36,673 nucleotides of DNA from Acidobacteriota bacterium (lineage in GTDB: Bacteria; Acidobacteriota; Vicinamibacteria; Vicinamibacterales; Fen-181): positions 1 to 36,673 of the forward strand of contig PMZR01000084.1 of NCBI GenBank assembly GCA_003170135.1, written 5' to 3'. Shown here piece by piece: positions 24,946 through 32,805 of this stretch. Under the pieces are notes generated by a model, which did not search any database, was not told the DNA's origin, and saw only the letters and a list, made by a program, of their open reading frames with translations. The translations under genes were made by a program, and so were the position numbers. The first letter of the stretch is position 1. Each line of letters opens with the position of its first letter.

Positions 24946-26377
24946 CCCGCCCCCGATTCAGATCCCGCCGGAACGTCCGACGCGGCGGGACCGGCAAGTC
25001 GCGAATCTCGGTCCACCCGTGAAACGGCCACGGCAGCCGCCGCACCCGGCCGCCGCGCGCGAGCGTGCGCAACACGGCACCCAGGACCCGCGATGCCACC
25101 CGGTACCGGACGGGCCCCGCCATCGCGCTGGCCCAGGCCCGCATGAGCAGACGCTGCAGGCGCCGGTACGGCAGGGCCTTCCCTGTCGCGCCCCCCATCG
25201 CCTGATGACGCAGATGGAGCAACGCCGCCGGAATGTCGACCTTGACCGGGCAGACCTCCGCGCACGCGCCGCACAGGGTCGAAAGGAACGGCAGGTCCGG
25301 CGGCGAGGTCCGGGGCTCGAGCCCGGGACCGAGCAACGACCCGATGGGCCCGGCGTACACGCCGCCGTAGCTGTGGCCGCCGATGTGCCGGTACACCGGA
25401 CAGGCGTTCTGGCACGCGCCGCAACGGATGCACATCAGCACATCGCGCATGACCGGATCGGCCAGCATCCGCGTCCGCCCGTTGTCGATGAGCACGACGT
25501 GCAGCTGCTCCGGGCCGAAGCGCTCCTCCAGCCCAGGGCCCGCCGTGCGCGCGTCGCCCCGCCGCCGGGGCCCGGTGATGAACGAAACATAGCTCGTCAT
25601 TGCCTGCCCGGTCGCGCTCCGCGGCAGGAGCGCGAGAAAGACGCCGAGGTCCTCCACGGCCGGGATGAGCTTCTCGATGCCGACCAGCGCGACGTGCACG
25701 CGCGGCAGGGTCGTCGTGAGCCGCGCATTGCCCTCGTTCTCGACGATGACAATCGTGCCGGTGCTGGCGACGCCAAAATTCGCGCCGCTGATGCCCATCT
25801 GCGCGGCGCAGAACTCCCCGCGCAGCACCACGCGCGCGTGCGCGGCCAGCGTGGCAGGGTCGTCCGTGTAGCCGATCTTCAGCTTCTGCGCGAACAGCCG
25901 GCCGACGTCGGCCCGCGACTTGTGGATGGCCGGCGCGATGATGTGCGAGGGACGTTCCCCCGCGACCTGGATGATGTACTCACCGAAATCGGTCTCGACG
26001 ACCTTCAGGCCGGCCTGCTCGAGGAAAAGGTTGAGGCCAATCTCCTCGGCCACCATCGACTTGCTCTTGACGACGCGACAAACGTCGTTCGCCGCCGCGA
26101 TCTCGGCGACGATGCGGCACGCCTCGGCCGCGTCACCGGCCCAGTGGACGACGCCCCCGTGCGCGGTGACCTGGCGCTCGAATTCGAGCAGGTACCGTTC
26201 GAGGCCGGCCAGCGTCGCCCGCTTGATCCGGCGCGCCTGCTCGCGCAGGTCCGCCCACTGCGGCACGGCGGCGACCGCCGCGGCGCGCTTGGCCATCAGG
26301 CGCGCGGTCACCTGCTGCAACAGGCCTCGCGGGTGGTCGTCGTCGAGCGCCGAGCGGGACGTCGTGTCAATCGACAT
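24929..26377 (-). CDS. lutB: LutB-type iron-sulfur lactate-utilisation protein
   Basis: 482 residues from ATG 26377; the open frame runs on through the repeat array and into lutA, but that part is not homologous. Residues about 60-300 are the LUD domain, including NFGVASTGTIVIVENEGN and SYVSFITGPRRRGD. The ferredoxin-like part has CIRCGACQNACP (about 315-326) and CGACAEVCP (about 369-377), with the last Cys expected to pair across clusters, giving two 4Fe-4S centres. It is the central electron-carrying subunit of the lactate-oxidising LutABC system, at the membrane or cytosol face. No ribosome site is visible before the start because the upstream DNA is the heptamer array. Confidence 0.93.
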   Translation of the reverse strand: MSIDTTSRSALDDDHPRGLLQQVTARLMAKRAAAVAAVPQWADLREQARRIKRATLAGLERYLLEFERQVTAHGGVVHWAGDAAEACRIVAEIAAANDVCRVVKSKSMVAEEIGLNLFLEQAGLKVVETDFGEYIIQVAGERPSHIIAPAIHKSRADVGRLFAQKLKIGYTDDPATLAAHARVVLRGEFCAAQMGISGANFGVASTGTIVIVENEGNARLTTTLPRVHVALVGIEKLIPAVEDLGVFLALLPRSATGQAMTSYVSFITGPRRRGDARTAGPGLEERFGPEQLHVVLIDNGRTRMLADPVMRDVLMCIRCGACQNACPVYRHIGGHSYGGVYAGPIGSLLGPGLEPRTSPPDLPFLSTLCGACAEVCPVKVDIPAALLHLRHQAMGGATGKALPYRRLQRLLMRAWASAMAGPVRYRVASRVLGAVLRTLARGGRVRRLPWPFHGWTEIRDLPVPPRRTFRRDLNRGRDGRRA

Positions 26378-26381
26378 GGAC

Positions 26382-26593
26382 GGAGTACGAAGTGCTAAGT
26401 GCAACGTGCTAAGTGCAACGTGTGACGGGCGACGTGCGACGTGCGACGTGCGACGTGCGATGTGCGACGTGCGACGTGCCAGGTGCCAGTGCGAGGTGCG
26501 CTGTGCCAGGTGCCAGTGCGACGTGCGAGGTGCGCTGTGCCAGGTGCAACGTGCGCCGCGCGTGCGATGTGCGGTGTGCGGCGTGCGAGGTCG
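26382..26593. repeat. Long degenerate heptamer array between lutA and lutB
   Basis: The 218-base gap is almost entirely made of seven-base units ending in GTGC, about 30 in register: GAAGTGC, TAAGTGC, AACGTGC, then GACGTGC four times in perfect tandem (26431-26458), GATGTGC, GACGTGC twice, then CAGGTGC, GAGGTGC, GCTGTGC and similar. Two units have lost a base (CAGTGC at 26487 and 26514) and one is cut to GTGC. The block CAGGTGC-CAGTGC-...-GAGGTGC-GCTGTGC is itself repeated at 26480-26506 and 26507-26540, showing larger duplications. The array reaches from five bases before the lutB start to two bases after the lutA stop. Confidence 0.93.
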
Positions 26594-26595
26594 CG

Positions 26596-27315
26596 CTATT
26601 GCGCGGCCAGCACCTCGGCCAGGTGGATCGCGCGAATCGGCAACGACTCGCGGGCGATCATGCCTCGCAGGTGCATCAGGCACCCGGTATCGCACGCGAC
26701 CAGGTACTCGGCGCCCGTCTCCAGGACCGCCCGCAGCTTCTCGCGCCCCATCTCGCGGGAGATTGCCGGGTACTTGACCGCGAACGTTCCGCCAAACCCG
26801 CAGCACGTCGCGGACGCCGGAAGATCGACGACCTCCGCGCCGCGCACCTGCGCGAGCCGCGCGCGCGGCTCGTCGCAAATCCCGAGGCCGCGCAGCAGGT
26901 GGCAGGAGTCGTGATACGTGACGCGGTGCGCGAACCGGGCACCGACGTCGGTCACCTGCACCACGTTGACGAGGAAATCCGAGAACTCGCGCACGCGCAC
27001 CGCGACGCGCTCGGCCCGCCGCCGCTCCGGCGAGCCCTCGGCGAAGAGTGACGGGATGCGCTCGCGCGCCATCTCGGCACACGACCCCGACGGCGCGACG
27101 ATGATCTCCGAGTCGGCGAACGCCGCCACGAACTGCCGGGCGACGCGCGCCGCCTCTTCGTGGCAGCCGGCGTTGAACGCGGGCTGGCCGCAGCAGGTTT
27201 GACCGCTCGGGAACTCGTAGCCGATGCCCAGCCGATCGAGGACGGCCAGCATGGCGCGCCCGACTTCCGGGTGAAACTGGTCCACGAGGCACGTGATGAA
27301 AATCGATACGCGCAT
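26596..27315 (-). CDS. lutA: LutA-type CCG-domain lactate-utilisation protein
   Basis: 239 residues from ATG 27315, giving the family start MRVSIFITCLVDQFHPEVG; the 19-codon upstream extension was rejected. The two cysteine-rich CCG repeats are clear: TCCGQPAFNAG (about 40-50) with the earlier Cys9, and TCCGFGGTFAVKYPAIS near 170-187 with SCHLL before it and ACDTGC after it. These bind iron-sulfur clusters in LutA/GlpC-type proteins. It is the first gene of lutA-lutB-lutC and divergent from lactate permease. No Shine-Dalgarno sequence is present; a perfect TATAAT lies only 12 bases before the ATG, so the transcript may be nearly leaderless. Confidence 0.92.
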   Translation of the reverse strand: MRVSIFITCLVDQFHPEVGRAMLAVLDRLGIGYEFPSGQTCCGQPAFNAGCHEEAARVARQFVAAFADSEIIVAPSGSCAEMARERIPSLFAEGSPERRRAERVAVRVREFSDFLVNVVQVTDVGARFAHRVTYHDSCHLLRGLGICDEPRARLAQVRGAEVVDLPASATCCGFGGTFAVKYPAISREMGREKLRAVLETGAEYLVACDTGCLMHLRGMIARESLPIRAIHLAEVLAAQ

Positions 27316-27327
27316 GCGGGCGCGTGG

Positions 27328-27335
27328 ATTATAGT
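27328..27335. promoter_or_regulatory. Overlapping divergent -10 boxes for lutA and lctP
   Basis: The centre of the 55-base lutA-lctP gap reads GGATTATAGTCC, an imperfect palindrome. On the minus strand it contains TATAAT (27333-27328), 12 bases before the lutA ATG. On the plus strand it contains TATAGT (27330-27335), 35 bases before the lctP ATG. No good -35 box is visible for either, so an activator may be needed, or only one direction is used. An AT-rich hexamer is rare in this GC-rich sequence, which supports the call. Confidence 0.45.
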
Positions 27336-27370
27336 CCGCCTGCACGTGCCGGGTTGCACAGGAACGTGGC

Positions 27371-29179
27371 ATGGAGTGGATCCAGGTCTACAATCCGCTC
27401 GGGTCTGCCGTGCTGAGCACGCTGGCGGCCGCCCTGCCCATCGGGACGCTGCTGGCGACGCTGGCGCTCTGGCAATGGCCGGCTCATCGGGCGGCCCTCG
27501 CCGGCCTGGGCACGGCCCTGCTCGTCGCGGTCGGCGTCTTCGGGATGCCGGCCGGCTCGGCCGCGGCGGCAGCCGTCCGCGGCGGCGCCTACGGCCTCTT
27601 TCCCATCGGCTGGATCATCGTCAACGCGCTGTTCCTCTACAACCTGACCGTCCACACCGGGACGTTCGAGACCATCCGGCTGTCGGTGGCTCGCGTGTCG
27701 CCCGACCGGCGCATCCAGGCGCTGCTCATCGCGTTCTCGTTCGGGGCGTTCATCGAGGGCGCCTCCGGCTTCGGGACTCCGGTCGCGATCTCGGCGGCAC
27801 TGCTCATGGGGCTCGGCTTCCCGCCACTCCTCGCCGCCGGCCTGTCGCTGATTGCGAACACGGCGCCGGTGGCCTTCGGCGCGATCGGCACGCCGATCCT
27901 GACGCTGGGCGCGGTGACAGGCATCTCGCCCGCCGTTCTCAGCGCAATCGCGGGACGCCAGCTGCCGTTCATCTCGGTGCTGGTGCCGGCCTGGCTCGTC
28001 GTGACGATGAGCGGATGGCGCGGACTGCGAGGCGTGTGGCCTGCCGTCCTCGTCTCGGGCGGGACGTTTGCGGTCGTGCAGGCCGCGTGGAGCAATTTCG
28101 TCGGGCCGGAACTGGTGGACATCATGGCGGCGATCGCGTCGCTGGGCGCGATGGCGCTGTTCTGTCGCCGATGGCAGCCGCGTGAGACCTGGGATTTCGG
28201 CGCGCGCAGCGACCAGGGACGGCTCCCTGGCGGAACGCCGTCGCAACGGACGCCGGTGCGCGGTGGCGCGCACGCGGGCAGGCAGGTGCCGGTCGCGACG
28301 ATCGTGGCGCGTCGCGCGATCGTGCGCGCGTGGATGCCGTGGGTGTTCCTGAGCCTGTTCGTGATGGCGTGGGGACTCGGACCGGTGAAGGCACTGCTCG
28401 CGAGCGGCCCCGCCGGGATGATCGCCTACGTCAGCGACGGCAAGGTCCCGGCGCCGCACCATGTGCTCTCACCGGTCGTGCCGGTTCCGTGGCTGCATCG
28501 CGCGATCTTCCGCACCTACCCGGTCGAACCGCAGCCGCCCGATCGCACCCTGATTGGCAACGCGGGCTACCGCGCGGCGCACGCGGAAGCCGCGACGTTC
28601 ACGTTCAACTGGCTCGCCGCCACCGGCACCGCGATCCTCTTCGCGGCGCTCGCCACGGCACTGTTCCTCGGTGTTCGCCCGCGGCAGGCCGCCGCGATCG
28701 CGTGGCGCACGGGCGTTCAGCTGCGCTGGCCGCTGGTGACGATCGCGCTGATGCTGGCGCTGGGCGACGTCACCCACTACGGCGGCACCGATGCGACGCT
28801 CGGCCTCGCCTTCACGCGCACGGGACGCCTGTATCCCTTTTTCGCCCCGATGCTCGGGTGGCTGGGCGTCGCACTCACCGGATCGGATACCAGCTCGAAT
28901 GTCCTCTTCGGCAGCCTGCAGACGATCACCGCGCAACAGCTGCATCTCAATCCCGCGCTGATGGCCGCGGCCAACAGCACGGGCGGCGTGATGGGCAAGA
29001 TGATCGCGGCCCAGAGCATCGTCGTCGCCACGGCGGCGTCGAATCAGCAGGGACAGGAAGGACGCCTGCTGCGGTTTGTCTTCTGGCACAGCGTGGCGCT
29101 GGCCGTGCTCATGGGTCTCGTCGTGCTCGCCCAGGCCTACTGGCTCTCGTGGATGCTGCCGCGAATCATCACCCCGTGA
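27371..29179 (+). CDS. lctP: L-lactate permease
   Basis: 602 residues, an LctP-family carrier with about 12-14 membrane helices. The N terminus WIQVYNPLGSAVLSTLAAALPI, the FGAFIEGASGFGTPVAISAALL signature near residue 123-145, and the C-terminal LGVALTGSDTSSNVLFGSLQ, ANSTGGVMGKMIAAQSI stretches are typical. It imports lactate (and probably glycolate) with protons. AGGAACG is at a normal distance from ATG 27371. A 150-residue central segment (about 265-425) is partly hydrophilic and includes VSDGKVPAPHH, a usual feature of the larger LctP members. Divergent placement beside lutABC makes transport and oxidation one lactate module. Confidence 0.95.
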   Translation: MEWIQVYNPLGSAVLSTLAAALPIGTLLATLALWQWPAHRAALAGLGTALLVAVGVFGMPAGSAAAAAVRGGAYGLFPIGWIIVNALFLYNLTVHTGTFETIRLSVARVSPDRRIQALLIAFSFGAFIEGASGFGTPVAISAALLMGLGFPPLLAAGLSLIANTAPVAFGAIGTPILTLGAVTGISPAVLSAIAGRQLPFISVLVPAWLVVTMSGWRGLRGVWPAVLVSGGTFAVVQAAWSNFVGPELVDIMAAIASLGAMALFCRRWQPRETWDFGARSDQGRLPGGTPSQRTPVRGGAHAGRQVPVATIVARRAIVRAWMPWVFLSLFVMAWGLGPVKALLASGPAGMIAYVSDGKVPAPHHVLSPVVPVPWLHRAIFRTYPVEPQPPDRTLIGNAGYRAAHAEAATFTFNWLAATGTAILFAALATALFLGVRPRQAAAIAWRTGVQLRWPLVTIALMLALGDVTHYGGTDATLGLAFTRTGRLYPFFAPMLGWLGVALTGSDTSSNVLFGSLQTITAQQLHLNPALMAAANSTGGVMGKMIAAQSIVVATAASNQQGQEGRLLRFVFWHSVALAVLMGLVVLAQAYWLSWMLPRIITP

Positions 29180-29721
29180 CGGAGGCGCGCGACGAAAATC
29201 CGGCAGAGCGGCGGGCTTCCGGGAGGCCGGGCTCATCTATTCAGGGCGCGACACGCGAATTTGCAGGAAAAAACAGATGTAAAGAGAAGCGTTGGTAGTG
29301 GCACCTGCATTGCGATAGTATTGGCCGTTCGTCGGGGTCCGCCGCTCGCAACTTGTCGTATGCCGATGGGGGCCGGCATCCGGTGGGTACGGGCGGCGGG
29401 CTTCGTTTTGTACGCCCCCCTTTTACCCTTCCCTCATTCCTGACGTTCCACCGCACCAGCATCTGCCGCAGGGCCTCGTGGGCGTGTCGCCACTCCTCGT
29501 AGGCGCGGGCTTTGCAGCATGAACCGGCAGGTGCGGGGGCCACGCGCCATGCCCCGCCCGTCGGATTCAGGCTACGCCGACACGCCACTGCCAACCGCTT
29601 AGTCGGTTGAAAGCGCGAGCCGGTCCTGGAGGGCTCACACCCGATCCGGTAAACCTGGAGCGACAAGCGGGTGAGGGTTGCGCGACCCCTACACCGGCAC
29701 CTGCTCAGCCCGCGCGGCATC
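29180..29721. other. 542-base gene-free interval with inverted repeats
   Basis: No ORF here has a recognisable product; the long minus-strand frame crossing it reads through the DedA gene in the wrong frame. Visible structure: a small stem GGCTT-CCGGG-AGGCC shortly after the lctP stop (about 29214-29228), CAACCG/CGGTTG at 29592-29609 with a six-base loop, GAGCC/GGCTC at about 29617-29636, and CTCAC..CCG pairing with CGGGTGAG further on (about 29633-29675). A T-rich tract sits near 29405-29440. Successive stems in 29590-29690 could be a structured RNA or a decayed mobile remnant; I cannot name either. Confidence 0.3.
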
Positions 29722-30351
29722 TCACGGCTTCTGTCCCGCGTCCTCTCGCGATTCCGCCTTTCTTCGATACGTCCACCACCACCCGATGGCCGCCAGCGCC
29801 ACGATGGCGGCGAGCGCGACGTCCACCCTGCGGAAGAGCAACAGCAGTTGGTCCCAGTGTCGGCCGAACATGTACCCGAGTGAGGAAACCGTCGCCACCC
29901 AGGTGGCCGCGCCGAGGACATTGAAGACGGCGAAGCGCTTCCAGTGCATCCGCAGCACGCCTGCCAGAGGGCCGGCAACGACCCGCATGCCGAAGATGAA
30001 CCGCGCGAGAAAAATTGCAGCGGGGCCATACCGGTCGAACAGATGCTCGCCGCGTGCGATCGTCTTCGCCTCGATGCGAAACACCGCGCGGTAATGGTCG
30101 AGCAGCCACCGTCCGCCCCAGCGGCCGAGCGCGTACCCGATGTTGTCGCCGGCCGCCGCCGCCAGCGTGCCGACCAGGATGATGTAGGGCAGCCGCAGAT
30201 CATGCTGCGTGGAGGCCAGGAAGCTGGCGAACAGCAGGACCGTTTCGCCGGGCACCGGCACGCCGGCGTTTTCGAGCAGCAACGCAACGGCGATCGTCCA
30301 GTAGCCGTAATGAGCGAAGTACGATTGAAGTACGGCGGTGAGATGTTCCAT
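29722..30351 (-). CDS. DedA-family membrane protein
   Basis: 209 residues from ATG 30351 (MEHLTAVLQSYFAHYG); a 20-codon upstream extension reads into the neighbour's tail and was rejected. Family marks: ALLLENAGVPVPGETVLLFASFLAS, AAAAGDNIGYALGRWGGR, and FLARFIFGMRVVAGPLAGVLRMHWKRFAVFNVLGAATW, with the conserved E, R and G positions of DedA. Four to five membrane segments plus a basic tail (RRKAESRED). DedA proteins are lipid flippase/scramblase relatives, in some species for undecaprenyl phosphate; the lipid here is not determined. It starts 19 bases after the stop of the upstream lipoprotein gene, suggesting an operon. Confidence 0.92.
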   Translation of the reverse strand: MEHLTAVLQSYFAHYGYWTIAVALLLENAGVPVPGETVLLFASFLASTQHDLRLPYIILVGTLAAAAGDNIGYALGRWGGRWLLDHYRAVFRIEAKTIARGEHLFDRYGPAAIFLARFIFGMRVVAGPLAGVLRMHWKRFAVFNVLGAATWVATVSSLGYMFGRHWDQLLLLFRRVDVALAAIVALAAIGWWWTYRRKAESREDAGQKP

Positions 30352-30370
30352 TGACGATAGTGAAACGTCG

Positions 30371-31312
30371 TTACTGTCTGCCCCGCCGCCGCGCCTCGAG
30401 CAGCCGGGCATGGACGCCCTTGTGACCGGCGATCTCGCCGACGATCACCGACAGGCCGGCGAGCACGGCGGGGTGGGCATCGGGCGCGGCGAGTCCGCAC
30501 AGCACGCCCCCATCCACGGCGAGCCGCTCGTTGAGCGTGTACATCGCGCCAGCGTCCATCGACAGTACCCGAGGGCCGCCCGGATCCAGTCGCGAAAACC
30601 AGTACACCTCCACGTAGGGACTCCATTTCGCGCCGATGGCGACGTTGCCGGATGCCGAGAGCAGGTGCTGGGCGAAATGCGACTGCCCCGCCGCGATGGC
30701 GCCAAGACCGTAGTTGACGTCGAGGTGGGTGCGCCGGGAGAGGTCCGCGCTCGCGATCAGCGTCAGCGAGTAGTCGGTTCCACCGTCCGCGCCGCGGCCC
30801 ACCGGAAGGGTGACGGCCGGCTGAACCGCGACCGCCGGCGTGCCTCGGTGCGCCTGCCACAACTCGAGCTTCCCTCCGACGGCAAGTCCCGCGAACTGCA
30901 ACCCGGAGGGCGACTCGCCTCCCGCACGCGTGACACCGTCCGTGTCCAGGCGCGCTTCGAGCCAGTCCGCGACGCCGATCCTCAGGCTCACCGGGGTCGC
31001 GATCGACTGGCCGCTGACGGGCACGCGTCCGTAGCGCGCCCCGGTCTCCAGTTGTGCCAGATGTGTCGGCACGATGTACGTGCTGTTGGTCACGTCGGGG
31101 CGGTCGGGTTGAATGTGCGGCGGTTCGTCGGTGGCTTCAGTTGCCGGCGCCTGGCCGCCAGCCCCCCGCACATCAGGCCCGGCGTCGCCGGACCGCGCGC
31201 CGGACGCGGCTGGTGCGCGCTTGTCGAATGCCGATCGGGTCTGCAAGGAAGCGCAACCGGAAACCACGAGCAACGCGCTGACGACGATCAGTGTGGCGAT
31301 GCGTGTGCGCAT
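30371..31312 (-). CDS. Lipoprotein with MetA-pathway (transporter-type) beta-barrel domain
   Basis: 313 residues from ATG 31312. The signal peptide MRTRIATLIVVSALLVVSGC ends in a canonical lipobox (Cys20). A low-complexity Ala/Gly/Pro linker covers about 25-70. The rest has alternating hydrophobic strands: LAQLETGARYGRVPVSGQ, VSLRIGVADWLEARLDTDG, KWSPYVEVYWFSRLDPGG and LAVDGGVLCGLAAPDAHP. The pattern resembles the outer-membrane phenol/MetA-pathway degradation family, which are putative transporters. Such proteins normally lack a lipid anchor, so the lipobox plus linker is unusual. No ribosome site is evident. The next gene downstream is the DedA gene. Function is not assigned. Confidence 0.65.
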   Translation of the reverse strand: MRTRIATLIVVSALLVVSGCASLQTRSAFDKRAPAASGARSGDAGPDVRGAGGQAPATEATDEPPHIQPDRPDVTNSTYIVPTHLAQLETGARYGRVPVSGQSIATPVSLRIGVADWLEARLDTDGVTRAGGESPSGLQFAGLAVGGKLELWQAHRGTPAVAVQPAVTLPVGRGADGGTDYSLTLIASADLSRRTHLDVNYGLGAIAAGQSHFAQHLLSASGNVAIGAKWSPYVEVYWFSRLDPGGPRVLSMDAGAMYTLNERLAVDGGVLCGLAAPDAHPAVLAGLSVIVGEIAGHKGVHARLLEARRRGRQ

Positions 31313-31355
31313 GAGTGGCGGGTCGAACACCGGTCGGGCGCGTCTCTCAGGGCAA

Positions 31356-31389
31356 CACCGTGCAAGGTCTCGTCCACGGTTACACGGTG
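31356..31389. other. Inverted repeat in the lipoprotein gene's upstream region
   Basis: CACCGTG (31356-31362) and CACGGTG (31383-31389) form a perfect seven-base stem with a 20-base loop, 44 bases before the lipoprotein start and 60 bases after the methyltransferase stop. It could terminate the upstream methyltransferase transcript or be an operator; no U-tract follows on either strand. Confidence 0.35.
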
Positions 31390-31448
31390 ACACAACTCGG
31401 CCGTTCTCGTCATCAGCGTTCGTTTGGTGTTCGAAGCGAACTCCAGGA

Positions 31449-32366
31449 CTAGGCTTCGAGCGGCAGGCCGTCGAGCATCTGGCGCACCGCGGCGAGGTGC
31501 GCGGGGGTGGTCCCGCAGCAGCCGCCCACGATCCGCGCACCGGCCTCGACCACGCCTCGCATCGCGTCGGCAAACTCCGCGGGCGACAACCGATAGACGG
31601 TCTGGCCGCCGACCAGTTCGGGGCGGCCGGCATTGGGCTGGATCATCACCGGGCAGGTGACGGCCGCGCACAACGTGGTCGTCAGCCGCACGTAGTCGAC
31701 GATGGCCATGTTCGTGCCGCAGTTGGCGCCGACGATGTCGGCGCCCGCCTCGACAAGCGCGCGCGCGGCGAACTCGGGCCGCACGCCCATCATCGTGCGG
31801 AAGCTCCCATCCTTGACCCGGTCGAATGTCATCGACGCGATGACGAACGGAGCGCCGGCCTCGCGCGCCGCCCGCACCGCCGCGACCGCCTCCTCGATGG
31901 CGCTCATCGTTTCGACGATGATCCCGTCGGCGCTGCCGGCGAGCAACGCGTGGGCCTGCTGCAGGAACGCGTCGTGAAACTGGTCGATCGTCCCGTCGCC
32001 GAGCGGCTTGAGCAGCGCGCCCGTGGGACCGATATCGCCGAGCACGAAAACGCCCGGCGGGACCGCCCGTCGCGCGAGCTCCGCGCCGCTCCTGCCAATG
32101 GCCTCGAGCGAGCCGGTCAGGTCGTAACGCCCAAGCACCCAGGGGTTGGCGCCGAACGTGTTCGTGAGGACGAAGTCGGCGCCGGCCTGCGCATAGGCGC
32201 GATGGATCGTTTCCACGCGATCGGGCTGTTCGAGGTTCCACACCTCGCCGGGCCGCCCGGGCGTCAACCCCGCCCGCTGGAGCTCGGTCCCCATCGCGCC
32301 GTCACCCAGCAGCACGCGGCTGGTGCACACCTCGACAAAGACCGACGCTGGAAAATCGACGCTCAC
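31449..32366 (-). CDS. Homocysteine S-methyltransferase family protein
   Basis: 305 residues from GTG 32366, which has an exact AAGGAGG site before it. The TIM-barrel N terminus LLGDGAMGTELQRAGL and ADFVLTNTFGANPWVL are family signatures, and the zinc-binding cysteines are present: Cys216 (GANCGTN), Cys283 and Cys284 (GGCCGTTP). It should transfer a methyl group to homocysteine to form methionine, but the donor (S-methylmethionine, betaine or methylcobalamin via a separate protein) cannot be decided. It matches the isolated N-terminal Hcy domain of cobalamin-dependent MetH; no folate or B12 domain is attached. It is 136 bases upstream of the lipoprotein gene on the same strand. Confidence 0.9.
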   Translation of the reverse strand: MSVDFPASVFVEVCTSRVLLGDGAMGTELQRAGLTPGRPGEVWNLEQPDRVETIHRAYAQAGADFVLTNTFGANPWVLGRYDLTGSLEAIGRSGAELARRAVPPGVFVLGDIGPTGALLKPLGDGTIDQFHDAFLQQAHALLAGSADGIIVETMSAIEEAVAAVRAAREAGAPFVIASMTFDRVKDGSFRTMMGVRPEFAARALVEAGADIVGANCGTNMAIVDYVRLTTTLCAAVTCPVMIQPNAGRPELVGGQTVYRLSPAEFADAMRGVVEAGARIVGGCCGTTPAHLAAVRQMLDGLPLEA

Positions 32367-32805
32367 ACCTGCCTCCTTCAGTCCCCCGGATTCTAGCAGA
32401 CCTGGAGCCCGTGCCGGGGACTCGCGGATATGGCACTACCGGATATCCGGCGACCGCTCTGCCGGGGCGACGGCGCCGGCGTCCAGACGCGGGCTTTTCC
32501 GCGGATTTTACCGGTTGCGCTATCTGGCGCGGCAATTGCGTCAGCAGGCCGTGGTTCCACCAATCATTCTTATTCGTCTCGCTCCCCAACCCGGCGTCAT
32601 AAGCGGTCGTCGATCTTCTTCTCGGCAACGCCTTGAACGTCACGACGATCGGAAACGGCCCTTCGGATGAAGGCCGGTGGTTCCGCAGCGATACGTGCGC
32701 CTGCGTGACCGGAGGCCTGCCGAGGGAGCGTCAGTATTTATGAACCATCGATCCCGCCCGGGCACGTGTGTCCGGAGCCGGATGGGTCGTTGATGAGGGA
32801 CACGC
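32367..32805. other. 439-base divergent intergenic region before the cytochrome operon
   Basis: No coding sequence I can support. It separates the minus-strand methyltransferase from the plus-strand cytochrome cluster and should hold both promoters. Features seen: a CGGATATCCG palindrome near 32444, a hairpin at about 32657-32675 (GGCCCTTC/GAAGGCC with one bulge), and an AT-rich TATTTATGA at 32735 that may be part of a promoter but has no matching -35. Confidence 0.4.

Noticed and set aside
26382..26593. CRISPR array
   Set aside because: Units are seven bases with no spacers and no cas genes nearby.
26378..27292. Extended N terminus of lutB through the repeat array
   Set aside because: The open frame only exists because the array lacks stops; homology begins at the ATG at 26377.
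29580..29690. Cobalamin-riboswitch-like CGCCACTG plus following stem
   Set aside because: The rest of the conserved cobalamin core is missing and the neighbouring DedA gene is on the opposite strand.
29241..30860. 539-residue minus-strand open frame across the DedA gene
   Set aside because: It reads DedA and the lipoprotein in the wrong frame. Only a short helix-like stretch near 29460-29520 looked protein-like and no family was recognised.
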